DNA from: Theropithecus gelada
Lineage: Eukaryota > Chordata > Mammalia > Primates > Cercopithecidae
NCBI RefSeq assembly: GCF_003255815.1
Contig: NC_037674.1
Span: 26,317,925-26,381,924 of the forward strand
DNA: 64,000 bases
Direction of reading: 5' to 3'
The position numbers were made by a program, and so were the translations under genes. Shown one piece after another: positions 44,751 through 58,099 of the stretch. Numbering within the stretch: the first letter of the stretch is position 1; each line of letters opens with the position of its first letter. The notes below the pieces were generated by a model, which was not told the origin of the DNA, made no database searches, and saw only the letters and a list, made by a program, of their open reading frames with translations.

Positions 44751-47690
44751 TTCAGGTGGGTAGAATGAGATGTAGCAGTCTCGATTTTCTTTGATTAGGG
44801 AACTATTTTTGCCTCCTGAGTGACCAAATGTCCAGTTTTCCAGCAAGGAGGGCTTTCCCAGGCAGTGGACTTTCATTGCTAAAACTGGAAATGTTCCATA
44901 TAAATTGGGACAAGTTGGTCATCTATTCCTGAACTACTAGTGATGTATATTTATCATATGAAGAACAGAGAAGTAACAAAGACGCAACTTGAGAGTGGAG
45001 GAAGATTATACCATTTAAGAAGCTCTTACCTCAGCAGGCGAAGTTGAGTACCTACCCATCTTGCCACATTTACCACCTGCTCTACCTGCTTTTTAATTCC
45101 AGAGCCAACTTTTTGTCTCTTTTAGACCAAGGTCCCCTTTGTCCCTTGTCTTCTCTGCAATTATTGAGCATTTACTCTTAGTTTGGCTACGTATCAAATG
45201 CTATGAGGAAATCCCGAGAAAAGTATTCAATTGGGCCTTGCTCTGAATATGATCCTGCAGTGAGGCCAGATATAGACAATGAAACAAAATACAGAAACAC
45301 GTGAAACAGCCCACATTGGCATGAGTGAGAATAGTTGGGGTAAAGTCCATGGGCTCGGAAGGTGGATTTGCATGTAGGTAGGGACAGCTATGATGTTAGG
45401 AAGTGGTTTCTAAAGTCATGGATATAGGCCAGTATTTTTCCCCAAGTCACAAAGTCCCTGGGTGGTTTCCCTGATAAGCTTCCTGCCATCTATTTTGTAT
45501 AAGAATTTATTATTTACCTGCAAGTAATTTTGGGTACAAAATTCTACAGTGAGGGCTCAGGAGGGTCACCGGGATAGCATCTCTGAAGCTTTAAAGATCA
45601 AAAGTGTCGTGCAGAGGAACCCAAATATTACCAGTGTCATATTACCAAATATAACACTAAAATTACCAGGAAGGCTTTAAGAAAAAGCAACAACCAAGTA
45701 GATTTCCATACTCTACCCCAAATTGTCACAAGCTCCTTCTGACATGATGAATGTAGGACCCACGATTGATAACAGTGTGCTCCAACACGCATCCTACAGA
45801 GCACTTGTCCTGTTAGATGCGCCAGGAAAGAAAGTCTTGAGGTCAGTTAAATGAGTTTGTAGATGACAATATATCATGGTTTGCTTTTGATGGTTCACCA
45901 TACCAGGTAGCTTATTAAGGCTTTGAGAAGTCCTACAGTAAAGATACCTGCATAGTTTTGTTTAATCCACCACTTCTCAAACTTACTGGAAATATATATA
46001 TGCATATGAATATATATATATGTCATAAGTCATATATATGACATATATATATCACATTCTCTGGTATACATTATAGGAAATAGTGGGATAGGATTGAGAG
46101 AAATAAAATCAAGACACTGGTCAACAGAACACTTTCACAACTCTCAGAGATTAATGGGGAAGGTGGGGAGATACCATTGTTTCCAGCATGCACACATAAT
46201 GTTACAAGTGATTTAAGGGAGAGAGAGGGCACTGAGGGAGCAGTCCCATTTGGAAGATTTTTTGCACATGGAAATCTTGGCCTTGCTTTCAACCATCCTT
46301 CTGCCTCAGCCTTCTGCACAGGGTGCCTATTGGTGACCCACCAAGGAGGAATACTGCAGGCTGAGAGAAATAGCATGAGCTAAGCTTTGGGAGTCAAGGT
46401 CACGGGTGTGCTTGGGATATTTGGGAAACAGGCCTAACTAGTGGACCATGTTTATATGGGGAAACACTAAAAGATGGACGATAGGTCTTGGTAAAAACTT
46501 CTCTTTCTGTATACAAGCCCTAGGAGAGCTCTTTTGGCCAAGGATAATTCTTTTAACCATGTTTGAACAAAAGTTCCCATTTTCCAGGCATGAAAGGTAA
46601 TGGATTGTTTATAGTACCTCAGAATCTCTGAGAATAGATATAAAAATGTGATTATGTAGCGATAGCAAATTCATCCTGGTAGAAAGACAGGGGGCCTCCT
46701 TAAACCAAGATTGATAGAAGAGCTCAATCAAAGATAATATGAAGGCTCTGAGAATAAGGACCCTTCAATCATTTACAAGAAAGGAAACACACCAGGACTA
46801 TGTTGGGAGAATGGGGTGACAATGGCAGTGAGCTAGTTTGGAGAGAGAAAGCAAAAGATAATTTAAGGGGGGAACTTCACTGCATGGAAAAGTGCTGGGG
46901 CCAGTCTGAGCTGCTGCTTTTATAAATGATGTTCAGCTGGAATACAAGTGATGTTTCCATGTTTCTAGAAATACTAAGCTCTCCCAGATGGTGAAATGCC
47001 AAGCTAATGGTGATAAACAACAGGAAGATCTTTACCAAGCTGGGTGAGTGGGTAGAAGAGCTTCAGCATGGTAAGAACAAGGTAATAAATTTTGGGAAAA
47101 ATAAAGTAAATGATAGTTATAAAAGATGAAAGGCTCTGAGCTCTGAGCTACAGCCCAGAAAAGGGCTCTGAGCATCACTCCAGGATGTGGGAGTGGACAG
47201 GGTGAGGGGACAGCTATTCTCCCTTCTTTTTCACAGGACTTGGAAACTTCTCTAAGGAGTGTGTGGAAAACTTGAATGTAAGTGTGGATAGCTGTGTCAA
47301 AATTATAAAATGCGAAATTATTTGTAATAGCCAGTACAGATCAGAATTACTTCGTTTCTCTAAATAGCTTAAGATAATGGCAGGGAAGAGAATTAGCTAA
47401 AAATGTTAAGCAGAGGTTAAGAGTGAAGATGGTTCCCAGAAGAAAACAATCTGGAGTGCTTAATGGGCATCATCTGTCAAGGCAGGGGACCCAGAGGACA
47501 GGGAAGGTGGGAGGAAAGGCCCAAGGGAAGGGATAAGAGCCCTAGGCAGAGGGACATTCCTGGTAGTCCAAGTTTCTGGCACTCAATCTCTTACACTTAA
47601 TTGTTAGGGGAAAAAAAAACCAAAAAATGAAGGAACTTCAAGCAAACCTCCTTGAGATGGAGCAGGCTCACAAAGTACTTTGAACTATCT
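44751..47690. other. Unique intronic DNA with an AT palindrome
   Basis: Almost 3 kb free of recognisable Alu or L1. The only clear structure is the AT-rich inverted repeat at 46012-46052. No coding signal was found. Confidence 0.5.
46012..46052. repeat. AT-rich palindrome able to form a hairpin or cruciform
   Basis: 15-bp arms ATATATATATGTCAT (46012-46026) and ATGACATATATATAT (46038-46052) are perfect reverse complements around an 11-bp spacer. A second, perfect 14-bp palindrome GTCATATATATGAC (46029-46042) overlaps it, so two structures compete. Confidence 0.85.
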
Positions 47691-47983
47691 TTTCTTTTTT
47701 TTGAGACAGATTCTTGCTCTGTCGCCCAGGCTGGAGGGCAGTGACACAATCTCGGCTCACTGCAACCTCCGCCTCCTGGATTCAAGCGATTCTCCTGCCT
47801 CAGCGCCCTGAGTAGCTGGGACTACAGTGGCACACCACCACGCCTGGCTAATTTTTGTATTTTTAGTAGAGATGGGGTTTCACCATGTTGGCCAGGCTGG
47901 TCTATGAACTCCCGACCTCGTGATCCACCTGCCTTGGCCTCCCAAAGTGCTGGAATTACAGGTGTGAGCCACAGCGTCTGGCC
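47691..47983 (-). mobile_element. Alu (AluS-like)
   Basis: Minus orientation, from the T-rich tail at 47691 to 'GCCACAGCGTCTGGCC'. TTTGAACT occurs on both sides as target duplication. Confidence 0.95.
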
Positions 47984-48543
47984 TGAATTTGAACTTTCAT
48001 GATGAGCAACCATCCTTCTGCTCAGTTTATGCAGCCAGAAAAGCTGACTGAACCTGTCACGTCCCTCATGCTCCATCTTTCACTACTGATAAGTGGCCAG
48101 GAGCAAATGGGGAGAGTGATGGCCTTGCCGCCCCTTCCCATCTCTTTTTCTGTTCTGTGGGTGAATGATGAGGAAGGTGTTTGCGGTAGGGGTAAGGCGT
48201 GGTGGTCTGCAGGATGGGATATCCTTGATGATGATAAAACGCCTCCTCAAGAAGACACTGCCTCTGCTTTAGGTTTTGGTTGTCCCTAAGAAGCTGTGGG
48301 GGCAGGACCATTAACGACCTTTAACTAGTGTTTTGAAATGTGAACCTAACACAGTTGTGGTTTCCAGAGAGACTCACTGAGTTGTTGCATCTCCAGCGGA
48401 TTCAAACTAGAAAACATTTTTCCATCCCTTGTATAAAACTGTTGTTTGTATATTCCTAGAATTTTAAAGAAAGAACATGGAGATGTAGGAGGTAGAATGA
48501 AATGAAAGTCTTGAGGGATGGTGGGGCCTTTGAGTCAGAGATA

Positions 48544-48575
<32 letters not shown>

Positions 48576-50210
48576 CAAAAAAAAAAAACCTTGATCCTCC
48601 CCTCTCCCATGTAGAAATAATCAAAGCTTAGAAGCTCATGAAAAGTGCCTTTGATTGGTCTAATTCCTTTCATACGTGAGTGAGGATGGTAGTTTTGAGG
48701 CTTACAAAAGGCATTTGGGAACACTTTAAAAGGCACCCATGGTGAAACTTAAGATGATTTAGAAGGGTTAGGGAATGGATTTTTCAGACTCAGGGTTAAC
48801 TTCACAGTATATTCTTGAAGACTTCTTGGGTCTGGTCCTTTCCCAACCCTCCAAAGGAGCCACCTGCCTTGAAGACAGATACCCTGAGCTTACCCCTGCT
48901 TCTGGGAAGACCTGAGGTCTCCCAAATTTCCACACCTGCCACAGGAAGCAGGCAGTTTGGGGGACTCATGGGGGACAACATGACTGAAAGGGTAGCAGCC
49001 TCCACTAGGCACCATTGGTGGGGTGCACAAAATGGAACTCTTAGAACCTCTATTTCGGTTTCCTTTTCTGTAATGAGATAAATTAAGCTTTACCAATATT
49101 TAATACACAGATAGATTTGGGCCCCACTGTTGTGTGGCATTCTGAGGGATGAGGGAAAGATCCCCCACGTGGGGTGGGGAGAGGTGTTTAGTTTATGCCT
49201 CACTTGTTTGTTCTCTTTTAGTAGTTTTAATTTATTTCAGCATATGTTTATGTGTGCTTGGTTAAACAGACTCACTGATTATATTATTTCATTCTAACTA
49301 AACTAGCCCTTGCAAAATAGCCCAGTGATTTCAAAGGATGCCTGAAAGAAACAAAACCGAGGACTGAAGATGAGCCGCTAATCATACAGACACATGTGAA
49401 CAGCAGGAAAACGCAGAGTGGACAATTATCCTTCCTCTTGGCAAGAGCTTTCCCATAGCCCCACTTTAAGGGAAAAGTAATGTCTAATCAGATCTGACAA
49501 CAAGTGGGCCATTGACATTTCAAAAATTTCTATAGGACAACTTGAAGAATGGATTTCAAACACTTTTACTTGCCTTGAGATATTTCCCGAAGGCAGTAGG
49601 AAGCCATGGCAATTAGAAAGATAGTTAAACACCTCGTGTTTAAAGATAGTTAAATGCCTCATGTTTCTGATCTTTAGCTTGTCCTCTGGGTGACAGGGAG
49701 AGAGCACAGTAAGGATTGAGTGATTGCTGGGGTTCAGGGATGAGTCAAGGATTACGATGAGTGTTTCTTCTAGCTTGAGAGACAGGTAGGGTGAAGGGAT
49801 ATAGAGGTGCCACCAACTGAAATGGACATCTTGGAGGAGGAGCCAGCCTGTAGGGAAGATGAATTCATCCCTGAGTTCCTGGTACCTGTGGGGCATCTGG
49901 GTGGAGATGGTGACACCAGCCTGTCTAGCAGGACACTTCAAACCTCACCTGTCCTACCCTAGTCTTCTCATTTTCCCCTGCAAACCCTATCCCTTTCCAG
50001 TAAGGAAGGGATGATGAAAAGACCCATCTTCCTGAAATAATTAGCCCACTAGAGATCTTGAGGGATAATGGGCTCTTCCTTCAAAATGCAAACACGTCCA
50101 TTTAGCTGGTTAAAGTGGGTTCTCTATTCACTTCAGTCAGAGCCACACTGTATCTCTCTTGGGAGTCTCTCTCCCCTTTGTCGTCCACCATCAAACTACC
50201 TCTCCTCTTT
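47984..50210. other. Unique intronic DNA with a poly(A) tract and a small tandem repeat
   Basis: A plus-strand A tract with one C lies at 48547-48589. A ~25-bp tandem pair ('AAGATAGTTAAAYRCCTCRTG') lies at 49617-49668. Frames up to 171 codons (49426-49941, minus) have no family features or splice context. Confidence 0.5.
48547..48589. repeat. Long poly(A) tract
   Basis: About 43 bases of A with a single C near 48576. No SINE or LINE body lies 5' of it on either strand that I can recognise. Confidence 0.85.
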
Positions 50211-50512
50211 TTTTTTTTTTTGCAAGACAGAGTCTTGCTCTGTCACCCAGGCTGGAGTGCAGTGGCATGATCTCAGCTCACTGCAACCTCTGCCTCCCGA
50301 GTTCAAGCAATTCTCCTGCCTCAGCCTCCCAAGTAAGCTGCGATCACAGGTGCACGCTACCATGCCTGGCTAATTTTTGTATTTTTAGTAGAGATGGGGT
50401 TTCACCAGGTTGGCCAGGCTGATCTTGAACTCCTGACCTCATGATCTGCCCCCTCCTCCCGCCTCAGCCTCCCAAAGTGCTGGGATTTCAGGGGTGAGCC
50501 ACTGCACCTGGC
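50211..50512 (-). mobile_element. Alu
   Basis: Minus-orientation Alu flanked by a perfect 15-bp target duplication, CTACCTCTCCTCTTT. It carries a small insertion in the right part ('CTGCCCCCTCCTCCCGCC'). Confidence 0.96.
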
Positions 50513-51199
50513 CTACCTCTCCTCTTTCATCAAGAGAATGAATTATTTAATAATTAGGGTAGGGAGGGAGAGGCAGCCTTGGGTGCAGTAGGACAGGGGC
50601 AGAGGTTGGAAGGATGAAGGACTGAATTACCGGAGACAACCAAACACAGAACAGGGGTGCTGATTCACCAGTCTTCACCCTCTCTGTCATGTGACCAGCT
50701 TTCCTGACTCCAGCTCTGGCTTAGGTGCCCCTGAGATCCTGCCTTTGGCTGGGGCCTGCTAACAGGCACAGAGCTTTGGCTTTGCAGTTGGTAGCTGCTC
50801 AGTCCCAGAGATTCATTCATCCACAGGCCAGGAATGGGGATTTGTATGTTTTGGGGGCACCAAACACGACAAAATTTCCCAACTCTTTTGGACATTTTAA
50901 GGGTGCTGAATAAGAACATACAAAAGCAATGGCAGTCAAAACAGGATACAATTTCAGATTGCTTCAATGCCTTACATTGAATAATTACACTTGAAAAGCA
51001 GCATTTAATTGTCTTCAAGATGCAGACCTTTCCCCTGCCCTTATTCCTGGGCCTTGAAGAGAACAGAGATTGGCAGGGGGAGCTGTAAAGCCTTTTAGTT
51101 CATTATCTCAGCTTGTTTTAGAACTTCCAATCCATCACCCATCAGCACTGAGCAATCTGTAACTTAATTAATGATAATGTCAGAGATAAGGACAACTGC
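50513..51199. other. Intronic DNA, no feature recognised
   Basis: Unique-looking sequence. Overlapping frames of 62-117 codons on both strands lack any signature. Confidence 0.4.
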
Positions 51200-51420
51200 T
51201 GAGTACAGATTATGCACATGAGTTGGTATATACCGTATATTTGATCCTCACAATTCCTCAACAGAGGGACTGTGAGTTCCATTTTATAGATGAGGAAACT
51301 GAGGCACAGTCAATTTAAGTAATTCACTGCCAGCTAAGTGGCTAGTAAGTAGCAAAGCTGCAGTTGGGCCCAAGTTCACCAGACACCAAAGCCTGCAGTT
51401 CACTAGACACCAAAGCCTTC
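51200..51420 (-). mobile_element. MIR fragment with 24-bp tandem duplication at its edge
   Basis: 'CCATTTTATAGATGAGGAAAC' and 'CTGAGGCACAG' show an antisense MIR. Two tandem 24-bp units (AGTTCACYAGACACCAAAGC plus YTKC-like end) lie at 51373-51396 and 51397-51420. Confidence 0.8.
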
Positions 51421-51939
51421 CTGCATCTGCCTTTGAAAAACTCCCCTTGGCTCCCTAATGACTGCAATTTCTCACTTATTTGAAATATTGAAGGCCTCAA
51501 TTTAAATCTCCACCTACCTGGGGGAGTTACATTTCATCACTTTTTTAAATACAAAAGGGACAGTCTCATGTGATAGAACATATTCATCAAGACTTGAAGA
51601 TAGATGTAGCTTTCATTTTTAGAGGGAATTCTATATATTTCAACAGTTACATATTGATTTTATAGCCAGCTCTGAAAAGTGAATGAGTGTTTGATAATTT
51701 TACTTACCAGAGCTAACTGAAGCAGATACTTGTGAAGCCAGTGGGGGGGGGTGAATCATCTCCAAATCAACAGGTTAATTTTGGAGATCTGAGAGATATT
51801 TTTGGCTCACTGCGGAAAAGTAACCATCACTAAAAACAACATCTACTTACATGATTTCTTTAAACACAGCTTATTCATTCCCCCAGTCCCTTGCATCTAA
51901 CAAAAAACTAGTGTCTCTCTGAATGGTAGATCATATTCA

Positions 51940-52190
51940 GGCATAATAATAATAAAGTGCTCACTCTTTCATGTGCTTTATGCAGTTAAGCTATCATATT
52001 CTTGGAACAACTGTATGAAGTAGGCACTAATGTCAGCAATAGCAATGGATGCAGCATTTCACATCAAGGAAACCAAGGCAAATAAGACATTAAGTAGCTT
52101 GCCTGAATCTACCATTTAGAAAGTAGTAGAGCTGGATTGGGCAGACTCTGCCCCACAGTCTGCCTGAGTTCAGTGCTTCAGCCTGCCACA
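51940..52190 (-). mobile_element. MIR fragment
   Basis: 'GAACAACTGTATGAAGTAGG', 'CATCAAGGAAACCAAGGCA' and 'AAGTAGCTTGCCTGAA' follow the antisense MIR order (decimal tail, core, 5' part). The left end has an (AAT)n run. Confidence 0.75.
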
Positions 52191-53369
52191 CTGAGCTGCA
52201 ATGCATGGGGTGACAAACATCAATTAGTTTAAATGTTTTGTGAATTATTGCCCACTTTAAGATGGAGACTGAGCAGTTTTTTTCCGTCACAAGAATTTTC
52301 TAAAAACCACCAAGCGTTTCAAACATATATATAATAGATAAAAATGCCTAATACATAAAAACATATACATAAACATAAACAAAATAGAAGATAATTTAAC
52401 AAACACTGTGTGGCTACCATCCAGATGGAACAATTCTTAATATTTTAGATATTAAGCATTTCAAACATACGGACAAAATAGAACATAATTTAACAAACAT
52501 TTTGTGGTCACCACTCAGGTGGAAAAAGTCTTAATATTTTACCCTCAAAGACAGGGAGAGGTAAAGCCCTATTTGCTTTCAACTCCCTCTCTTCTGCTTC
52601 TAGCTCCCAGATAAAACTGCACTACCAGAAGTCGTATTTTTGTTTCATCCTTCCACGTTTTTATGCTTTTGTCTCGTTTCATAAGTATGCATGCATCAAC
52701 ATCATGTTTAAGCTTCACACAGAAGGTGTCATACTACACAGATCCTTCTACAACTCTTTATTCCACATCCTGTTTTCAAGATTTATCTTGTTTAGTCATT
52801 TAGTTGCTTATATAAATATATATCTTCAAGTTTCCTCCTGATGGACATTTAAGTTCTTTCCATTTTCTGCAAGCAAAAAAGTGTCTCCTTGTGTGCACAC
52901 ACACCACAGTCTCCTGGGGTCTACACCTAGAACTTGATTGCCAAGTCCTGCAGCAGTAAAGGCTGCCAATGGCTCTCCAGAGAGACTGCACTCATTTTCA
53001 CGCCCTGCAGCAGTGTCTGAGTTCCTGTGGTTGCAGTTCCTCATAAGCACTTCAAATCACCCAAGTTTTTAATTTTTGCCAATCTGATAGGTATAAAATG
53101 GTATCTTGTTTTAATATGCATGTTTGTGATTGCTGGTGAGATTCAATATATTTGTGTTTATTGGGCATTAAGGTTTTTCTCTTCTGCAAATTGCTTGTTC
53201 ATATAATTTACTCATTTTTTCAGTTGAATTATATATCTTTTTCTTTTTTTGTATATTTTGTTTATGATTCTAAGCCTCTGCTGATCACAGGGGTGGCAAC
53301 TATCTCCTCCCAGTCTGTAGCATTATATTTTAACTTTATTATCATGTCTTTAGTGATATAGAAAGCTAA

Positions 53370-53674
53370 ATTTTTTTTTTTTTTTTTTTTTGAGACGGAG
53401 TTTCACTTCTGTTGTCCAGGCTGGAGTGCAATGGCACGGTCTTGGCTCACCACAACCTCTGCCTCCCGGGTTCAAGCGATTCTCTTGCTGCAGCTTCCTG
53501 AGTAGCTGGGATTACAGGCATGTGCCACCACATTCGGCTAAGTTTGTATTTTTAGTAGAGACAGGGTTTCTCCACGTTGGTCAGGCTGATCTCGAACTCC
53601 CAATCTCAGGTGATCCGCCTCCTTTCAGCCTCCCAAAGTGTTCGGATTACAGGCGTGAGCCACTGCGCCTGGCC
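53370..53674 (-). mobile_element. Alu in old L1
   Basis: Minus orientation with a 21-base oligo-T. The target duplication is GAAAGCTAAATTTTT on the left and GAAATCTAAATTTTT on the right. Confidence 0.95.
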
Positions 53675-54216
53675 AGAAATCTAAATTTTTAATAGTCTAA
53701 TTTATCAATCTTTTCCTTGATGGTTGGTGGTTTCTGTATCTCATTTTAAAAATTCTTCTCTTGCCATGAGGTGATAAAAGATAATCATATATTTTCCAGA
53801 GGTTTAAAGGTTTTGTTTTTCACATTTAGGTCTTTAATCAATCTGAAAATTATCTGTACATATTGCATGAGGTTGGGAATCTTTTTCTCCCCACAATTTA
53901 TTCTATTTATTGAATAGTTCATCCTTCTGCTACCTATCTGGTATGCCCCTTCTTTTCATATCAGGTTTCTATATTGCATAGATCTGTTTTTGAGTTTTTT
54001 ACTCTGTTCCATTGGTCTATTTCAGTACGAAAACCAAGTTTTCTTAATATAACTCATAAGTCATGATAGATCAAAGGGAAGTGCCCCCCTCACCCTCACT
54101 TTATTCTGCTTAGAAACTGTCTTGATTATTCTTGCCTTTATTCTTCCACAGGAATTTTAGGATCATATGATCAAATGCCATGAGCACTCTATGTTAATCT
54201 GAAGTAAACTGGTATC

Positions 54217-54497
54217 TTTTTTTTTTTTTTTGAGATGGAGTTTTGCTCTTGTTGCCCAGGCTGGAGTGCAATGGCGTGATCTTGGCTCACCGCAACCTTC
54301 ACCTCCTGGGTTCAAGTGATTCTTCTGCCTCAGCCTCCTGAGTCACTGGGATTACAGGCATGCGCCACCATGGCTGGCTAATTTTGTATTTTTAGTAGAG
54401 ATGGGGTTGGCTGGTCTCAAACTCCCGACTTCAGGTGATCTGCCTGCCTTGGCCTCCCAAAGTGCTGGGATTACAGGCGTGAGCCACTGCGCCCAGC
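54217..54497 (-). mobile_element. Alu in old L1
   Basis: Minus orientation; perfect TAAACTGGTATCTTT on both sides. A short segment is missing before 'GGCTGGTCTCAAACTCC', where 'TTCACCATGTTGGTCA' is expected. Confidence 0.95.
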
Positions 54498-55500
54498 CTA
54501 AACTGGTATCTTTATGATACTGAATCTTCCTCTCCATTAACATGACATGTCTCTCCATTTAATCATATCTCCTTCTGTGTCCCTCAATTATGTTTACAGT
54601 CCCCTCCATAAAGCTCTTGCATATCTTTCATTAGACTTACTTCTAGCTACCTTATAGTTTTGGTTGCTGCTGTTACTTTTTTTCTATTACAGTTTCTAAA
54701 TGGTTATTAATGATGCATAGGAACCCAACTGATCCCTGTATACTTATCTCCAATTGAGACATTTTGCTGAGCTCTGTTATGAGTTCTAATATATTTTATA
54801 TAGCATCTCTTGGACTTTTTAATGTAGACAACATTGCCTCCACAAAATGATTGTTTTCTTTGACCCACTATTTCTTTTCCCTGCTTAATAACACCGGTAG
54901 AAACATCCAGCACAGTGTTGAATAGCATTACATGGCATCCCGGTCTTGTTCCTAACTTTAACAGGACTGTCTCTAAAATTTCCCTGAGTATGCAATGTTT
55001 GCTGTGGGTTTTGACGGATACCCCTTATCAAGTTATCTTCCTTTTATTCCTATTTTGCTAAGGCATTGTTTGCTTTTAAGTAGAAATGTATCCAATTTTA
55101 GCAAACACTTTGTATCCACTGAGATGATCATATAATTTATCTCTTCTAATACGTAAATTTAACCAATTATTCAAAGACTTTTTGATTTAAATCATCATTA
55201 TTCCCAGGATAAGCCCTACTTGGTCATGATGCATATGCATTTACCATACTGATGAATTCTATTAGTAAATATTGCATTTTGCAACTATGCTCAAAAGTAA
55301 GATTGGTCTACAATGTTTTCATAGTACTATCTTTGTCAAATTTTGATGCCAGAGAAGACTGGTCCCATAAAACGGATTGAGTAGCTTTCCTTCTTTTTCT
55401 ATGTCTGAGAGTGTTTATGTAAGGTGGCGATTAACTGTTTTTTGACAGTTTTAGTAAAACTCGCCTGCATTTCACTCAACATTCTGAGGGTATCTTTCCA

Positions 55501-58099
55501 TGACAACAAATGTACTGTATCATTGTTTTCTGACAATAGCACATGCCACCATTTTCTCTACTGGTCCCCTCTTGGTAGGTTTCAAACTGCTTCCAGTTTT
55601 TGCTATGAAATATCTGCAGAAAGTAACAACCTAGCAGCAGGCTGCCTGTTGGGGAAAAGGGTGCCTACTGGCACATGGTAAGATTCCCTTCTAATGCTCC
55701 TTCCTAAGTAACAAAGTGGCAGGAAACACTGAAGAGGAGTTCCATGAACAGACCTCTGGCTCTGCCCACCGGATCCCATCTCTCCTACCAGACGCCTGCT
55801 TGCCCAATTCAAAGCCAAAAGGAGGCTCAACTCTTCACAAAAACGGTTTTGCCCTAACCCAACTGGCTGAAATAGTCAAAATGACAGCCAAAGAGTACCA
55901 GAAATCAAGCCGGTTTTCCCTGAGGGTGCTGCCCTGGCTGCCAACCATGCCCTGACTCTCTTGTGCCATAGCTGAAACCAGTGGACCCTCGCCCAGGTTG
56001 CAGAAGCACAGCTGACAGGTTGTTTGTTGCAGCTGAAGGTCCCCTCCCACCATGAGCCCCTGGCCAACCCTTATGTCCCTCTTGTTGGGGAGGCTGGCCC
56101 TCACACCCAGCTCGGTAGTAGCCCTGTTCCTGTGCTGCACTGCGACTGGCCCTCCACTTTCCGCATCTGGTGCTGAGTTCTTAGGGACTGATGCTCAGAA
56201 GACCTGTGAATCCCCATAAGCAGGTCAGTGCCTACCATATAGAAGTTGCTCAGTATATGTCTTGTAGATACGTCTCAGTAAATGAATGACTGAATGAATG
56301 ATTTTAGCATGTTTGTTCTTATTCTTTAAGGCTCAGATTCTATCAGTTCAGGACCCACACCTGGAAGGAGGTGCATATTCACAACGTGCAGGTGGAACTG
56401 AATTTACTCAAATGCCTTCTGAACTGAACACAAGGTCCACCCTTTGCCTTTCATATGGAGCTACCTGCTTGGCCCACTTGGGTTCTGCCTGTCTTTGCCC
56501 CAACAACAGCAGCATTGCCTGGGGGCCAGACGGATCACCCACAATGCTCTCAGTGTTCAGTTCCAGCAGTAAACCCTCTCTCCGCGACAGCAGCACCCCT
56601 CCTTCCTGCCACCCCCGGAGCCTCCCCATTTACACCCCTTCACACTCATGAGCTATTTTAATATACTCAGGAGCTGTCGGGCATTGGAATAGCACAGTCC
56701 ACGTTCTGTCTCTCTGGGTAATCCTCTCTCTCCGCTGGCAGCTCCCAAACTTTCTCCACCACGGCAGGCACCCAAGAACTCAGGCTCAGAACACCAGACT
56801 GCTAACAAGGACACCAGTAGGATGCCACATTCAGAGCCATGGGAGCATGCCAACACGGTAATATGTGAAATTAGTAAACAGCCTAATGCAATAAAAATGT
56901 CAGTCTTTGGAATGCTGTAATTTTTGGAGTATGGATGCAGAACCTAAAATGTGCAAAACAATAAAATGGAAGAAACTCCAGTCTATCTTGGAAAAAAGAA
57001 ACAAAACATGGCCTGTGGCAGTGGGTATTTAAACCTAAAGGACTGAGGCTACTGGAAGGTGCTCTAATTAATTAATGTAGTAACATGTAAACCCTCAGCT
57101 TAGTGAGCTTAACAACAACCAGACAAACTGTTAGCTGTACTTGAGAGGTCGGAACACATGAGGGAGAAGAAACCAGAAGGTACTTCTGGATGGGAGATGA
57201 TTTGGCAGACAGCATTACGGCTTCCTCAATGTTCTACTTGATTTTTTTTTAGTGAAATATGAATCCTGAACAATGACATTTTTGGCTTTCAGTCAATCTG
57301 AATGCGGAACAGCAGGAAAGGGACATGTAATATATTGCTTATAAGCTCCCTTACATACATTCTGTAGTAAAACTGGTTTTGTTTACGGATTTAAGACATG
57401 TCAAGCCACATTTTTAATGTCATGGTCAATATCTGGCCTGTGGAATGACAGTGTTGAGGGATGTTGTTAGCAGATGGGAGGCGGGATGACACTCGCAAGA
57501 TCTCCTGAGGTTGGGCTCCTAAGCTCTGCTGGGACCGCTACTGTGATGGAACCACTCTGAGTCCAGGGGGAATCCCATTCACATGACATAACGGGAGGGG
57601 CCAACTAGCTGTGGAGGTTTAACTTCCTGGAAGCTTCTCAGAAATGTGACTTTCTCTCAGGCTTCCTTTCTAAATTAAACTCTAAGGCCACAAATCGCTC
57701 AGAATACAATTTTTTCTACTTCTTTATACTTCATGGTAATATAAAATAGTACCACCAAAAGGTTTCACTGTTTTCCAATCAAATCACCAGGTGTGGTCAC
57801 TCAAAGATGCTGAGAATGGCTGTCTCGCACAATCAAGATGCCAGAGTACATCCATGGAGTAGCTAACTCCCCGGATACAGGGAAAACTAGAGAGCCCAGC
57901 CCTGGTCCTGACTTTTGCCACTGAGCCAGCAGCAGGAAGTGGAAGAGAGAGCCCAGCCTCCAGCCCTGCCCTGCCCCTGCCACCCCCAGCGCACTCACTG
58001 TGTGCCATGCGCCCATCTCTTTACCTGTTGGTTGCTGGGTCTGTTAAATGAGAAAGCAGACTAGAAGATTTTGCTAATTTGCTTTCTTTTCTCAATTTA
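55501..58099. other. Unique intronic DNA with one MIR end
   Basis: A short MIR-like 3' end lies at about 56220-56305 ('CAGTAAATGAATGACTGAATG'). Otherwise no repeat. Several overlapping frames of 60-117 codons on both strands have no recognisable domains. Confidence 0.5.

Larger units (their letters stand above)
52310..55500 (-). mobile_element. Old L1 (L1ME/L1MC-like), ORF2 and 3' end
   Basis: The antisense of an ancient L1 with 3' end at the left. Plus-strand phrases 'TGATGGACATTTAAGTTC', 'TTTTTGCCAATCTGATAGG', 'CTCCCAGTCTGTAGC' and 'TTTCACATTTAGGTCTTTAATC' mark ORF2. Two Alus interrupt it (53370-53674, 54217-54497). At the left, a ~90-bp block around 'AATTTAACAAACA' is duplicated with divergence (about 52375-52448 and 52460-52543). 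No long frame survives. Confidence 0.85.

Noticed and set aside
49426..49941. 171-codon minus frame in intron 1
   Set aside because: No family resemblance, no splice signals that would join it to TNFAIP8L3, and no repeat-independent support for coding.
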